Source: Amphibalanus amphitrite (lineage: Eukaryota; Arthropoda; Thecostraca; Balanomorpha; Balanidae). Taken from it: a stretch of DNA of 64,000 nt. The stretch is from assembly GCF_019059575.1 (NCBI RefSeq), contig NW_024881530.1, positions 868,001-932,000 on the forward strand. The letters are read 5' to 3'. Every line of letters begins with the position of its first letter. Within the stretch, counting starts at the first letter, position 1. Position numbers and translations under genes: made by a program. Under the pieces are notes generated by a model that saw nothing but the letters and a program-made list of their open reading frames with translations, did no database searches and was not told the origin of the DNA. This document shows, one piece after another, positions 1 through 10,546 of this stretch.

Positions 1-70
1 CCACCTGGTAAATGGTGTCGGACAAATCGCAGGCGAAATAGTCCACGCGCAGAAGGCCCAGCGTGATCGG
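1..70 (-). CDS. GSS: Glutathione synthetase exon (second copy of exon 4), cut by window edge
   Basis: Read on the minus strand, a consensus acceptor (tctttcag) is followed in frame by PITLGLLRVDYFACDLSDT and then IYQV, where the window ends. This matches the eukaryotic glutathione synthetase segment around LGLxRSDY...KQ(I/V)E, which leads into the substrate and metal site. The enzyme joins gamma-glutamylcysteine and glycine using ATP in the cytosol. The exon starts in phase 0, like the complete homologous exon at 10416-10546, and the two align without gaps over 23 residues, about 9 of them identical. The serine of RSDY is valine here. It could be a mutually exclusive exon of the gene at 12781-10416 or part of a tandem paralogue; the rest lies outside the window. 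Confidence 0.72.
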
Positions 71-1386
71 CTGAAAGAGAACGGGCTTCAGTGGCGTCGC
101 CTCGGGGCGGCACGAGGGCCAGAAGCACCCGCGAAAGCCGCTGTGTCCCGCTCAGATAACACCACAGTCGTGTAGGCAATGTGCTGGGAAATCGGTACTG
201 AGTGTGCTCCTCAGTCATACACCGTGTGTGTCGAACTCATTGAGGATTGTCTGTGCATTCATGCCACAGACTGAGTGCTTCCACTTCCATCTATGCAAAA
301 TGAGTGTTCCGCGGAAGCCTTTCAACGACGTTAGTCGCATAAGATGGTAATGGTATTGGTCAAAATTCATTTCAAGCTTGTTCTGTGCTTCTCTCCTATT
401 AATGCTGTATCGCTGTGTTACCTAGCAACAAAGTGTCATTAGACAGTGCTCTAGGATAAACTATGTGTTTTTATATTTGTTAGATGAGTATGCAGTCCCA
501 ATTCTGAGGTCCTTGGGTTTGTAACCTGACGTATGTGGGCATGTTTGTATTTCCCAATTGGTTTAAATTGTACCTGCGCGTAATTTAAGCACACATTGGG
601 CCGCCGCCGTCACTGCAACAACTTTCCATTGGCAATGAAAATATTTATTTATAATATTTTATAGTAAGAACTGAAAATATTTTTTCGCGTAATTTTTTTC
701 GGATTTTTTTTTTTTGGAAATATATTTTCGCCACTATTTGTGAAATGAAACTCTGTATCTGCTCTGTATGTGTTTCTGTGTGTTTGCACCGTGCAGAGGG
801 GTGCTTTGACGTCGTGCGCAGGTCAAACGGTGCGTTGGATGGGGCTGAAATTTTCGCAGGGTGTTGATGACGTCACGCGCACGTGCAGTGTCGAGATGCG
901 AGTCCCGGGGGGTGGATGGTTTGCACGTGGCACGCGCTGGAAAAGTGGGTATTTTTTCAGAATTTTGTTCGGTCTTCAAGGCATCGGCAGCCGGGTTCAA
1001 TCGCCTTTGACAATAAAATGCACGACGATCGGCGGCGGGTGCCTCTCATTTGCAGATTGGCAAGTTATGTATTTTGAAAAACAGAGGCGAATGAAGGTGT
1101 TGCTTTTCGGTAAATAAAAACAGTTTTCAATGCGCTTAACCAAATGCACCGCGTTTGCCGCAATGCGCCACATTTGTCACAAAGCGCCATTTTTTGCCGC
1201 AAATCGCACAACTTTGTCAAATATGGTCTTTGACGGTGCTGGAAATATTTTTTATAGTAAGTTTTCCGATGGCCCCGGTTTCTGGTTTGAATTTCACACG
1301 CCGAGCGTACCCAAGATGAGCGTACCTACATCCTTTTTGCCTTCATTTATCCACGTCTACCGCCATAATAGGTATAGAAACAGCAT
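71..1386. other. No gene seen; intron or intergenic, AT-rich in part
   Basis: I see no exon with plausible splice sites and protein similarity here. The stretch near 600-740 is AT-rich with T-runs. The reading frames at 734-1117 overlap on both strands and resemble no family. If the exon at 1-70 belongs to the same gene as the exons at 10-12.8 kb, this is intron. Confidence 0.5.
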
Positions 1387-1390
1387 ACTG

Positions 1391-1579
1391 GGTGGAGACT
1401 TCCATTTAGCGTCTAGCTAGACGCGTCTAGCTGGACGACGGCTGCGTCTATACGGCGACAGCTAACTTTAGACGCGTCTAGCTTGGAAGTCTCCGTCCAA
1501 CAGTTAGACGCCAAGTTAGACGCCAAATTGACGTCTGCTCAGTTAGACGCCAGTTGGACGCCAGTGGAAGTCTCCATCC
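1391..1579. mobile_element. Short TIR element (MITE) with GACGCC-type internal repeats
   Basis: The ends are inverted: ggtggagacttcc at 1391 and ggaagtctccatcc ending at 1579. A further copy, ggaagtctccgtcc, lies inside. ACTG flanks both sides (1387-1390 and 1580-1583), which could be a 4-bp target duplication. The interior is built from repeats of the gttagacgcca and gctagacgcgtc type. It is too short to code for anything. The superfamily is not assigned. Confidence 0.55.
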
Positions 1580-1583
1580 ACTG

Positions 1584-2626
1584 TGTTTCATGTCGCGAAC
1601 AGCAGCATGCAAAATGTTTATGTACGGCTCTCCAGTAAAAGTCTTGTTGGTTTTGCTTTTTCGGACATATCTGGTCCTATATAATGTTCAAATGCATAAG
1701 TATCAACCCGAATTGTGTGTATGCACATTTACCACGAGACTGTGAAATTGCATCGTTGTATGCCAAATACTTTCCGAGATATTCACCAAAAACCTCATTT
1801 TCTGCCGTTTGGGGTATTCTGGCCGCAATCTTCCTGGGATCGCCTATGACATCAGTAGAGCCATCTAACGAGAGGAACGCAGAAACACAGAATCATGAAT
1901 GAATCGAGCGCGTAGTAAACGGTGTATGAAAGGGAGACTCGGCAGAGGCTATCCGGGTGGCCGGCGCGCGGCGCGCCCTTAGGCATCGGCCGACCCTTCG
2001 GACCGCGTGGGGTCAGAGGTCGCGCTCGGGAAGTCTCGGCTCTGGGTTTAAGCGCTGTGCAGTCAGGAAGGGAGGATAGGATAGCGCTAGCCCGACTGAC
2101 TAGTGTCTCGGCTGATTCGTGTGGGGTGGAAGGGGGCACAGAACGGGATAGTGGCTAGTGGTGGATGATGGGATGGTGGTTAGATTAGTGCGTACTGCGT
2201 AGAACGTAGCTGAACATGCATTTTTTTTTCATGGCAAACAACATGCAGCACAATGTGCGGGATTATGCCAGAACTCATACAAAAGGGTAATAATATTTCG
2301 GCCGAGGGAGTGGATCAGTGCCATGACAAAGCATGACGATGCTGCCAAAATCGGGATGCTTTTTTGCCCCCATTTTTTACCCCTAACATGCAGCGCTTAA
2401 TCCGAACTTAGAGGTCCCCGACTGACCTTAGACCTTAAAATCGCACCTGTCCGGTGCGCCACCTTTTCTTAAGGGGCGCTCTTCTTGGTTGTATCTGTTC
2501 TTACCAATAACAAAAGCAAATCGAATGTATAATAAAAAGGCATACCTCGAACACAGTTTTATTCACACCCGCTCGTGTGCATACTTGTTTTGACCTATAC
2601 CTTGTCGCATCATATCACTTCAGTGC
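1584..2626. other. No gene seen
   Basis: A GC-rich patch at about 1900-2160 gives opposing open frames (1852-2139 minus, 1922-2158 plus), but neither resembles a known protein and both are the usual by-product of high GC. No splice-flanked exon is evident. Confidence 0.45.
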
Positions 2627-3950
2627 TTAACCCTCAACGGAATTTTGGGTTTTCTGCATACGAGTATACCCCGGCCGAGGTGATTGCAACCCCTCTCCGT
2701 CTTTTTGCCCCTAATTGAGCTAGCGCCTTGCGAATAAAACTGAGCGCGTGCGTCGTATGAGATGCAGCAACTGGTACCCGATTTGAATGTCTCGGGTCAA
2801 CCGATAAACTCTGAGGTTGCAGCTCAAAGTCGCGGGATCGGTATTTGGTAAACAACTTCGCCACTTAAGTGGCTACAGAGCCAACATTATGGCACCATCG
2901 AGTTTTGCATGCTCTACTTGAAGCGCGTCGAATAGTATACGCTTTGTTTTCGTTGAGGTCAATTTAAGGCATGTTCACATCAGGTCATGGTCAGGGCAGA
3001 GCCACTCAGGCCACGAAGCTGGCCCAAGGAGGTCATATATGTAGCTTCTTCGATTCGGTAGGTCCTCACAAGTCCACTGGTGGCTTCCCGACTCTCTAGC
3101 TCAATTTGATCGGGACTTTTTGGTGAAAACTCCTGTGACCATAGTGACGTCATAAATGAAGTCGCCTAACTTTAAGAATGGAAAAGTGAATGCTGGGGCT
3201 TACAAAAATTGTATCAAAGCGCGAATTAATGCGCTTGAGACAGCTTTAGATGGCTCCTGGCGCCAAAATAACAGCTTTCATATTTCCCAACTGATTGATA
3301 ATCGTGAGGTTGCGTGTCCGACCTGACTTCAGGTCACTCTTAAGAAAAATACGAGATAGCTACATACAAGTTGTGAGGCCTCTGTGAGATAGTACTAGAT
3401 CATATAAGCTTCATTCCCCGTTGAAAAGTCCCCTGGCACGAAGGGTGCTGCGACGTCGTGACATTTTGGGACCTTACAGAGGTTCACTTTTGACGTCATT
3501 GGTCAACGGCCTGACCTTAACCTTCGCACTTGTAGGAGGGTGTCGAACAGCCCTCCTACCCTCAGTTTTTCGCAAATAACTCGCGCAAAAAGCGGCTGAT
3601 TGCGACGACACTTTCAGTACCCTCGAGTTAATCAATATTACGCCTACCCTGTAATTTATATGACCCTGACTCAAAAGACCTTTGACTTGTGATTTGTTTT
3701 CCGAAACCATGTTTGGCCGGAATCGTGTTTTGGCGTATTTCGCGTAAAGCGCATTTTATTGTCTTTTTGTGGCTTTAAGCGATCAAACATGTGAAAGGAT
3801 GTTGATCCCATGGATTCTAGTGGGTATCAAGGTCACGTGAAGGTCAGTCAGGTCACTGATCTTTGATGACCTTTGTTCACTCTTTCGAGTTCTACATGTT
3901 TCTAGGGTAGATTTTGGAGTTGATTTCGCATTTAGAAACCGTTTGAACAT

Positions 3951-5128
3951 TTAACCCGCGCGGGGCTGGGGGGGGTAAATTTTACCCCCCCTCGCGAATT
4001 TTTGCGATACCTCAAAAACGGCGGCGCGCAGCGCCGCCAACCTTTCAGTACCTTTTCTTACATCAATTTGACACGTTCCCTGAAAATTTGAGCGAAATCC
4101 ATCGGAATTTTTTTTGAGAAATTGACGTTTTAGTGACGTCATGTTCGCCATTTTCGCCTCAAAAACGGCAAAAGTTCAAACGCCGCTAACATCTTCATTG
4201 TTAAAGGAATCAAGACGTAACAAAAAAGGATATACGTAATTCTACTTTGTCTATCAAATGGTTATCTCGGTTTTTTGAAAAATTTTTATTTTGGCCCAAA
4301 TTTTTTCAAAAAACTGACTTTTTTGGGAAAATACTCATAAAATCCAAAATTTTGAGTCTATCGAAAAAAAACCGGAATATATGTCAGAGAAGTGGTCTAT
4401 GTGCACCTACATACCAAATTTTAGAAGAATCGGTTCAAAAATGTGGGAGTTATTCAAAATTTTATGACGTCACGACACACAATTTTAGAAAAATGACTTT
4501 TTTGGAAGTTCTAGACCTCGTACGGAAACAAAAATAGCACCATTCGATTCGCCGTGAAAAACTGCATCAGATAGACACCTTTTTAGGCCTTAACAACCAA
4601 CTTCAAAATTTGACCTCACTTGACTTGACCTTGACCTGACCTCGACCTGAAATTCATCCAGAGGTGGTCCATATCACTTATTGAGTGTGCCTATTGAATT
4701 CTATGAGTAAAATGACCCATAAAACATGTGTCGCACATGCCCTTTTCTATATTTTGTTTTTTGGTGACCTGACCTGACCTGACCTTGACCTTGACCTCTG
4801 AATGATATTGTATGCAACGAATATTGTCTTGGTAGCCTAAGAACACGTTTTGGGCGATCAGTCTCAGTCCATGACTCCATTCTTCGGCAACTACGGTGCA
4901 AGGCCGATACTGTAGAAACTTGCAATTTGTACCCTTGACCTGACCTTGACCTTGACCTCAAACTTTAAATTAAGTACATGTTTTTAGTTGTTCGTGATGA
5001 GAGCTTTCGATTGGCGTTTGAATTTTCCAAATCGGACCATTAGTTCGGGAGATAACAGGGGGGTAAAATTTACCCCCCCCCCCCAGCCCCGCGCGTTCGG
5101 CTGGAGACCCCAGCCCCGCGCGGGTTAA
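3951..5128. mobile_element. TTAA element B (CCCGCG subfamily)
   Basis: TTAA at 3951-3954 is followed by CCCGCGCGGGGCT, and the far end is CCCCGCGCGGG then TTAA at 5125-5128. The body is 1170 bp. Each end carries a hairpin of G-run and C-run around ggtaaattttacc. The interior has tgaccTGACC/TTGACC arrays at about 4615-4650, 4765-4797 and 4930-4961. Its length matches element G (about 1.18 kb after removing G's LINE insert), which shares the same end type. The TTAA at its right is shared with element C. Confidence 0.75.
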
Positions 5129-6080
5129 CCCTCGCCCATGTAGGGGGGGGGGTTGGTGCAACCCCCCCCCTGAGGTTTTTTCGGAAATAGTGCAAAAACG
5201 GCGGCGCGCAGCGCCGCCAAATTTTCGGTACCTTATGGGGCAAGCCTTGCGCATCTTTTGATAAAAAAAAAAATTGACCGGGTCATGTCAGGTCACGGAG
5301 TTATGACGTCACAAAGGGAACAGCCTCCGGCCGGATTTTGACAAACTGAGTGCCAACGCACGAGGTTTCCTGCCGGTGGTACGGACATCGGTTGATGGAT
5401 CGTGATGAAACTTCCCATGCATGTTGAGGCAAGTATTGGCTATCATATGGTATAAGAAACTTGACCGGGTCAGGTCAGGTCACGGAGCTATGACGTCACA
5501 AGAGGAACAGCGTCCGGTACTATTTTTGAAAAGCGCCCGAACCACTATTTTGCTAATTCTTGTCACCTCAATGGGAATATGCAGCAATATTAGCTTCTAT
5601 AGGGAGCAAATGGACCTTCCAAATCCAAAAATACAATCAGATTTCAAAAATTTAAATTTTGATTTTTCGAATTTCTGCCGCCGACTGTGACCTTGCCGAC
5701 TTCCGGCGCTCCCAACGCGCCATTTTTAGAGCTAGGGAAACGAAATACATACCAAACGATAGAGAATTGATCAAGGAACACGATAGTGAAGGTTTCAAGT
5801 CGATATCTCCCACCGTTTTGCCGCAATCGCCGCGGAAAGTTGAAAAAAGTCTATTTTTCCGAAAATTTGACCTTTGACCGGTCAAAAGTAGGTCAAATGT
5901 TGACCTAGGACCAAAAAATATACCACCAATCGCGAGATCTCGGCGAGAGCAATCCGTTGGTCTTTTCCGCTAAGCTCTACGACGCTCCGTTTTCAAACGC
6001 CAAGGGGGGGGGGGTCGCACCAACCCCCCCCCCCCTGCATGGGCGAAGGTGGCAGATCGCCGTTTACGGGCGAGGGTTAA
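5125..6080. mobile_element. TTAA element C (CCCTCG subfamily)
   Basis: TTAA (5125-5128), CCCTCGCCCATGTAGG, a G-run hairpin with loop ggttggtgcaacc, a 948-bp body, then a mirror hairpin (ggtcgcaccaacc), ccctgcatgggcg, cgaggg and TTAA (6077-6080). It abuts B and shares B's TTAA, so one element used the other's target duplication as its own target. The interior has several short AT-rich stretches and AGGTCA motifs. No protein family is recognised. Confidence 0.75.
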
Positions 6081-6506
6081 GAAGTAGTTTTGTTTCCCTC
6101 GTAACATGTGACCTGATGCACGAAAACATCATCTGTGATCAAAACTATCTTGAAATTCGTGATCAGCACCCCGCAAAACCCTATAACAGCTTCACTTTAC
6201 GAAGCTCTAACAGGTCCCGATTCCCCGACTTTTGAGTTATATATTGACCTGTCAACCAATGACCTATTGGGTATCATCGGCCTCCTCTCGTCACGGGCAA
6301 CACGCTCTTTTTCCGCGAAGCGTTAGCTCGATCAAGGACTGAACGGCAAAGGGGTCTAATGGACCCCCCTCCCCCCTTACGATAGACGCTGGCAAAACAC
6401 CAATATGGGCGAGGGTGAAAATACAGCTGCTGTCATAAAAAATTCAACCGGCACCCGCCCCCCCCCCCCGCCCCCTCTCCTCTCGGCCACTGCCAGCGAG
6501 GTTTTA

Positions 6507-7661
6507 AGCGTATCATACACGTTACAAGGCATCATATATCAAGATGACACACCCCAGCAGCCATATGCACTGAACAAAAACTTATTACCCACGCTAGTCT
6601 ATCGGCACCATAGCACATGGTCGAGACTGTCGTCAGCCACGGACCCGCACTCGACCAACCCTCTGAGCCCGTTGACTGCGGGTGACCTTGACATGTCAAG
6701 CCTGATCGGCGGCCGGCCGCTGTCGTGCGTCGTTACACGCGGAGGGGAGGGAGACACAAAGCTCTGCGTTATAGTTGACCTCTGACCTTTCCCTGCGCCC
6801 TGGTCACTGACCCCGCTCCATGTCGCTGGGCGGTGGCATGGCGCTGGAAACCGGTTCTAGCCTCTACACATGCCACCATTCTAACCCTCCCCTCCCCACG
6901 CTACTACGCGGCGTGGAGTACGCTCGTGCGTAACTGGGCGGAGCAAGGGGTCACGCGATACAGGGGCGGAACTGGTTGCCCTCCCGCTCGCCAAGCGACC
7001 TACGACTAATACCCTGGAGAACCGTACAATGTGTTGCGAATTCTGCGATATTACAGAAAAGCGAGCAAAATTGTTTAGTTGATATGATAAATGCAGGACA
7101 AACCGCACCTAAGCAATGAATGGCGTGTCCTGCCGCAAGTTCACCAAACGGGGAAACTCACAGGAACCTCGCTAAAGCCTAGAAGCAGGCGCTGCCAGCG
7201 GATAGAAAATGAGACTACATCTCGGGGACGCTGATTATAACAACAATGAAGCAACAAAACTAGGCGAGCGAGAATGCGACAAAGGGGGGAAGGATAGCAC
7301 TAGCAATCACCTGAAGCGAATAATTTTTAGAAGCCACTATTGAAGAACCTTTTCAGCCAAGCCAGAAATATACCTCGATCGCACCCGTCATCACGAAAGG
7401 AACGGAGAGCTCTACACAAATAAGCATTGAACAGTTGTTAGGCCGGATGGCAGTGGAGGCAATCAATAGCAAGAAGGTGCGTCCTAAAACGTCGACTTTA
7501 GTTCCAGGTACCCTCGCTGTTTGCAGAGCGTGATTTACCTGAATGAATCTGACATGCCTGATGTGGCGTATCTGTCCATCGCCTACTTTTTACGCATTGT
7601 GCGGTACTTATGGGATGGGTACACGGCGCAACATTATAAGGACCAAGGAGCACTCAAACTC
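6507..7661. other. No gene seen
   Basis: Unique-looking sequence between elements A and F. The frames at 6405-6785 (plus) and 6881-7108 (minus) are proline-rich or cross the edge of element A, and they resemble no family. No splice-bounded exon of the flanking glutathione synthetase gene is found here. Confidence 0.4.
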
Positions 7662-8692
7662 TCAACCCTCGCCGGCCGAGGGGGGAACGGGTGCCGCCCC
7701 CTCCCCCCATAGGGTTTTTAGCGATAGCTTCAAACACGCTGGCGATAGAGAGCTGAAAATTGGCATACCTGACCTTTGATTCAAGCCGGATCTTTTGACA
7801 CCAACCGCATTTTCGGGTCAGATCAGGTCATTGACCTATGACGTCATAAGTGAACCTTTGCACGGTCTTCAGATGTCGCAACTTCCCAACGCCCTCTGCC
7901 AGAGGAGCTTTCACAGGGGAATGAAACTTGCAGGATCCGGTATCCATTACGAATCTCACAACTTGTAATCTCGGATTTTTCCTTAAGGTCATATGAGGTC
8001 AGGTCATTCTCGTGACCTCACCATTATAAGTCAATGGGGAAAAATGAAAACTGCTATTCTGGCGCCGGGAACGATCTCCAACTATCTCAAGCACACAGAA
8101 TCGTGATTTGATGCACTCCTTGCAAGGCAACATGCGTCCCTTTTGCAATGTTGACCTTGCGTGACGTCATTTATGACGTCATTAGGGTCATATTAGTTTT
8201 TCGTCAATAACTCCCGATCAAATTGAGCTAGCAAGTTGGTAAAGCCTTCAATGCACTCAGGAAGACCTGCCCATCGAATGATATGCGACATGACCTCCTT
8301 CGACCAATTTCGTGACCTGGGGGAGCTCACCTGACCGTGACCTGAGGTCAACACCCTAAGTTGACCTGACCCAAACAAAAAGTACATCATTCGACGCGCC
8401 TGAGCGAGGCGAACACGATGCTGCCACAATCGCGGCTCTGCGGCCGTTTTTGCGAAGTTATTCACCAAAAACGGAACCGTACCTTGGGGCACTTGACCTG
8501 ACCTCAGAGGTCACCGGTAGACCTAGGACCTTAAAATCGAGTATCAATCTCTGCATCTCGTATCGGCGCACACGCTCGTTTTTTTCCGCGACGCGCTACC
8601 TCCACCAGGGGCGAAACGGCGAGGGGGTCGTACCCGCCCCCCCCCCTCGGCCGGCGCGTATGTAGAAAACCAATAGGCCAGGCGAGGGTTAA
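7662..8692 (-). mobile_element. TTAA element F, uninterrupted copy
   Basis: It begins with TCAA (7662-7665, one change from TTAA) then CCCTCGCCGGCCGAGG, and ends with ggccaggcgaggg and TTAA (8689-8692). The body is 1023 bp. The subterminal G-run/C-run hairpins are present but worn. Read in reverse, it aligns along its length with element A, including gagctagc..., gacgtcataaatgacgtca and aggtca arrays, so it is a useful uninterrupted reference for A. The minus-strand frame at 8193-8492 is open but resembles nothing known. Confidence 0.75.
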
Positions 8693-10415
8693 CCATACAG
8701 AAGATTCTATACGACTGACTAGGATGACGATACGACTGCTGACAAAGATATGTAGGTAGTAGGTACATATCAAAAGCTCCAACGACAGATCGAACTCTGC
8801 GGAGACGGTTATTTTAAACCCTGCTCTTGAATCATACAAAATGTAATAAGCGTAGGTGTAAGCTGATTTAATCGCAAGTCGTGTCGTAGGCCCATCATGC
8901 TATGATGGGCCTCAAGATCATCAAGACTGAGCTGGTGGCGATTGCCATCTACCGGCGCCTTCCAAAATGCCCATTCCTTGGTCCTTAGGCAGAACGTCGC
9001 AGCGACTGCTGATGGTGCTCTAGCTTTGCGCTGGGTTCCATTTAACCTGAATCCAGAAAACTTCAACCCAAAATTCAGGATTTTCCGGCAAACTACAGGA
9101 AGATATGTTCGGTCAAACGCATCATGGCATTGCAGGAATATTTACAAAGGGATGGAAACCACTACGGTGACTCGCAATACAGCAATGTACAGCGCAGCCT
9201 AACTATATGTACGTTATTTCAATTGAATTATTTTGACCACTTCAGCGACATGCATGTTAACACCTTTCGAATAACAGCAGAACACAACTAAGGACTCTAC
9301 CCTGAGTCTGCTAGCTAGCATTCCCCTCTCACCGATTGCCCGACGATGGAAAATGGAAAATATTACGCACGTACGAAGTCCAACAGCCACCAGGGTTCAC
9401 ATCAAGAACGTGGGGTTTTAACTTCTAATCAAAGCTATTCAACGTTAAATGCGTTTACCGCTAACGCAGTTGCACGCCATACCCATACGGGTAGGTACCC
9501 ATACTTACTTGGTGGACAGCAAAAATAACCAGGGCGAAATATAGTTCCGGAAACATTAGGGTAATGTTTATCATGGTCGCTAAGCATACCTACATGTGAT
9601 CTACGTTTGACTAGGCATAACTGTTGTTTACGTTACGTTAGCTTCGTTCAGCATATGGGTTGTCGCATAGAATATCTTCTGTGTCGTGTTTTTATGGAGC
9701 ATTACTGAGACCATTACATTTTGCATGGAAATGCAAGCATGCAGGCAGCAGGAAAGGAAATTCGCAGACAAAGTGGGTTCGTCAATGATCCCATTGTTTC
9801 ACACCCCAAAGCATAAGCATGCGTAGCGATTCCTAAGTTAAACCAGCGTTACCGTGTCAAAACCAAAAAGACAGTGGCAGGTAAGGGTAGTGCATTGCGC
9901 AAGGCACAGCTAACAAAGCGAAGCACCCTAGTCGCAACTTAATCTAAGGACGTTGGCAAAAAGTGTTGCGTAACAACCTAAAGGAAATAATTCACCTTCC
10001 AAAAATAATATATCTTCAGCTTTGAAGATTTCGTGACCGAACTACGGGTAATGCGATTTTCAGACATCCCAGGTTTAACCGTTCTGCGAGGCATCTCGCT
10101 CTCTGATAGAATACCTACCTCAATGACGAGCACTTATGTGAGTTTTCAACCACTTCCTCTCAACAGAAACGAGGAAATGTGAGTAGCAAAGGTACCTGGT
10201 CGGCTAATCTATCTCAGTTTGAAATACTCGAAGCGAAGGTGAAATATTTCCTTTCGTAACTTTACACATTTTCCGTATTCTCCGTTAAAAGCTTTGCAAA
10301 ACGGACAACGTTCCCCGTCCATTTACTGACGATTTCCTGTATCGTCTTGCTCTGATCTCGCAACTCTAACCATTCGAAACCCGAGGTGCTCAATGTGCTA
10401 AACGTGGGCGATTAC
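8693..10415. other. No gene seen; presumed intron or 3' flank of the glutathione synthetase gene
   Basis: It lies downstream of exon 4 on the minus strand. I looked for the next conserved glutathione synthetase blocks (HRxVL, NIFDQR, YRAGY-type) and did not find them. The frames at 8809-9066 and 8942-9202 are not recognised. Confidence 0.4.
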
Positions 10416-10546
10416 CTATGGCAATCGTTAACAATGGAAGCGATCGTGGCGAAACTGGAGGCGATCGTGTTGCATTCCACTTGTTTAACGTTGCCGGTGC
10501 GCACGTCGTAAAAATAGTCGCTGCGAATCAGGCCGAGGCCGACGCT
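10416..10546 (-). CDS. GSS: Glutathione synthetase exon 4
   Basis: A phase-0 exon read SVGLGLIRSDYFYDVRTG...KQVECNTIASSFATIASIVNDCH plus two bases of the next codon, between an acceptor (atatccacag) and a donor (gtaatc). LGLxRSDY and QVExNTIASSF are hallmark blocks of eukaryotic glutathione synthetase. The Glu and Asn of VECNT correspond to the family's metal- and substrate-contacting IEINT segment. The usual SFGGLAS is SFATIAS here, so the paired glycines are lost. It joins exon 3 in frame (CAG|AGC). The following exon is not found before the window's left edge, except the homologous exon copy at 1-70. With exons 1-3 it gives 162 codons of a protein usually about 470-480 residues. Confidence 0.85.

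Larger units (their letters stand above)
3517..6419 (-). mobile_element. TTAA element E, inserted in A and itself split by B and C
   Basis: It starts with TTAA at 3517-3520 followed by CCTTCGCACTTGTAGGAGGG and ends with ggcgaggg then TGAA (6416-6419), one change from TTAA. The two arms (3521-3954 and 6081-6415) are the reverse complement of element D (31328-32215) and rejoin at gaacatTTAAgaag, where D reads gaacatttacgaag. Without the insertions it is about 770 bp. A's sequence resumes exactly at the flank (ctgacc-TTAA-aatacag, against ctgacccgaaaatg in F). An open frame on the minus strand at 3474-3710 is shared with the other D-type copies. Confidence 0.72.
2627..6506. mobile_element. TTAA element A, outermost of a nested set
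   Basis: The left end is TTAA then CCCTCAACGG at 2627; the right end is a worn ...gccagcgaggt before TTAA at 6503-6506. The left 886 bp (2631-3516) are homologous to the reverse complement of element F (7666-8688), and the last 83 bp (6420-6502) match F's other end. Removing the inserted element E leaves about 969 bp against 1023 bp for F, so the parts fit. TTAA duplication with CCC-starting ends is the habit of piggyBac-type elements. No transposase is seen, so it is probably non-autonomous. Confidence 0.7.
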
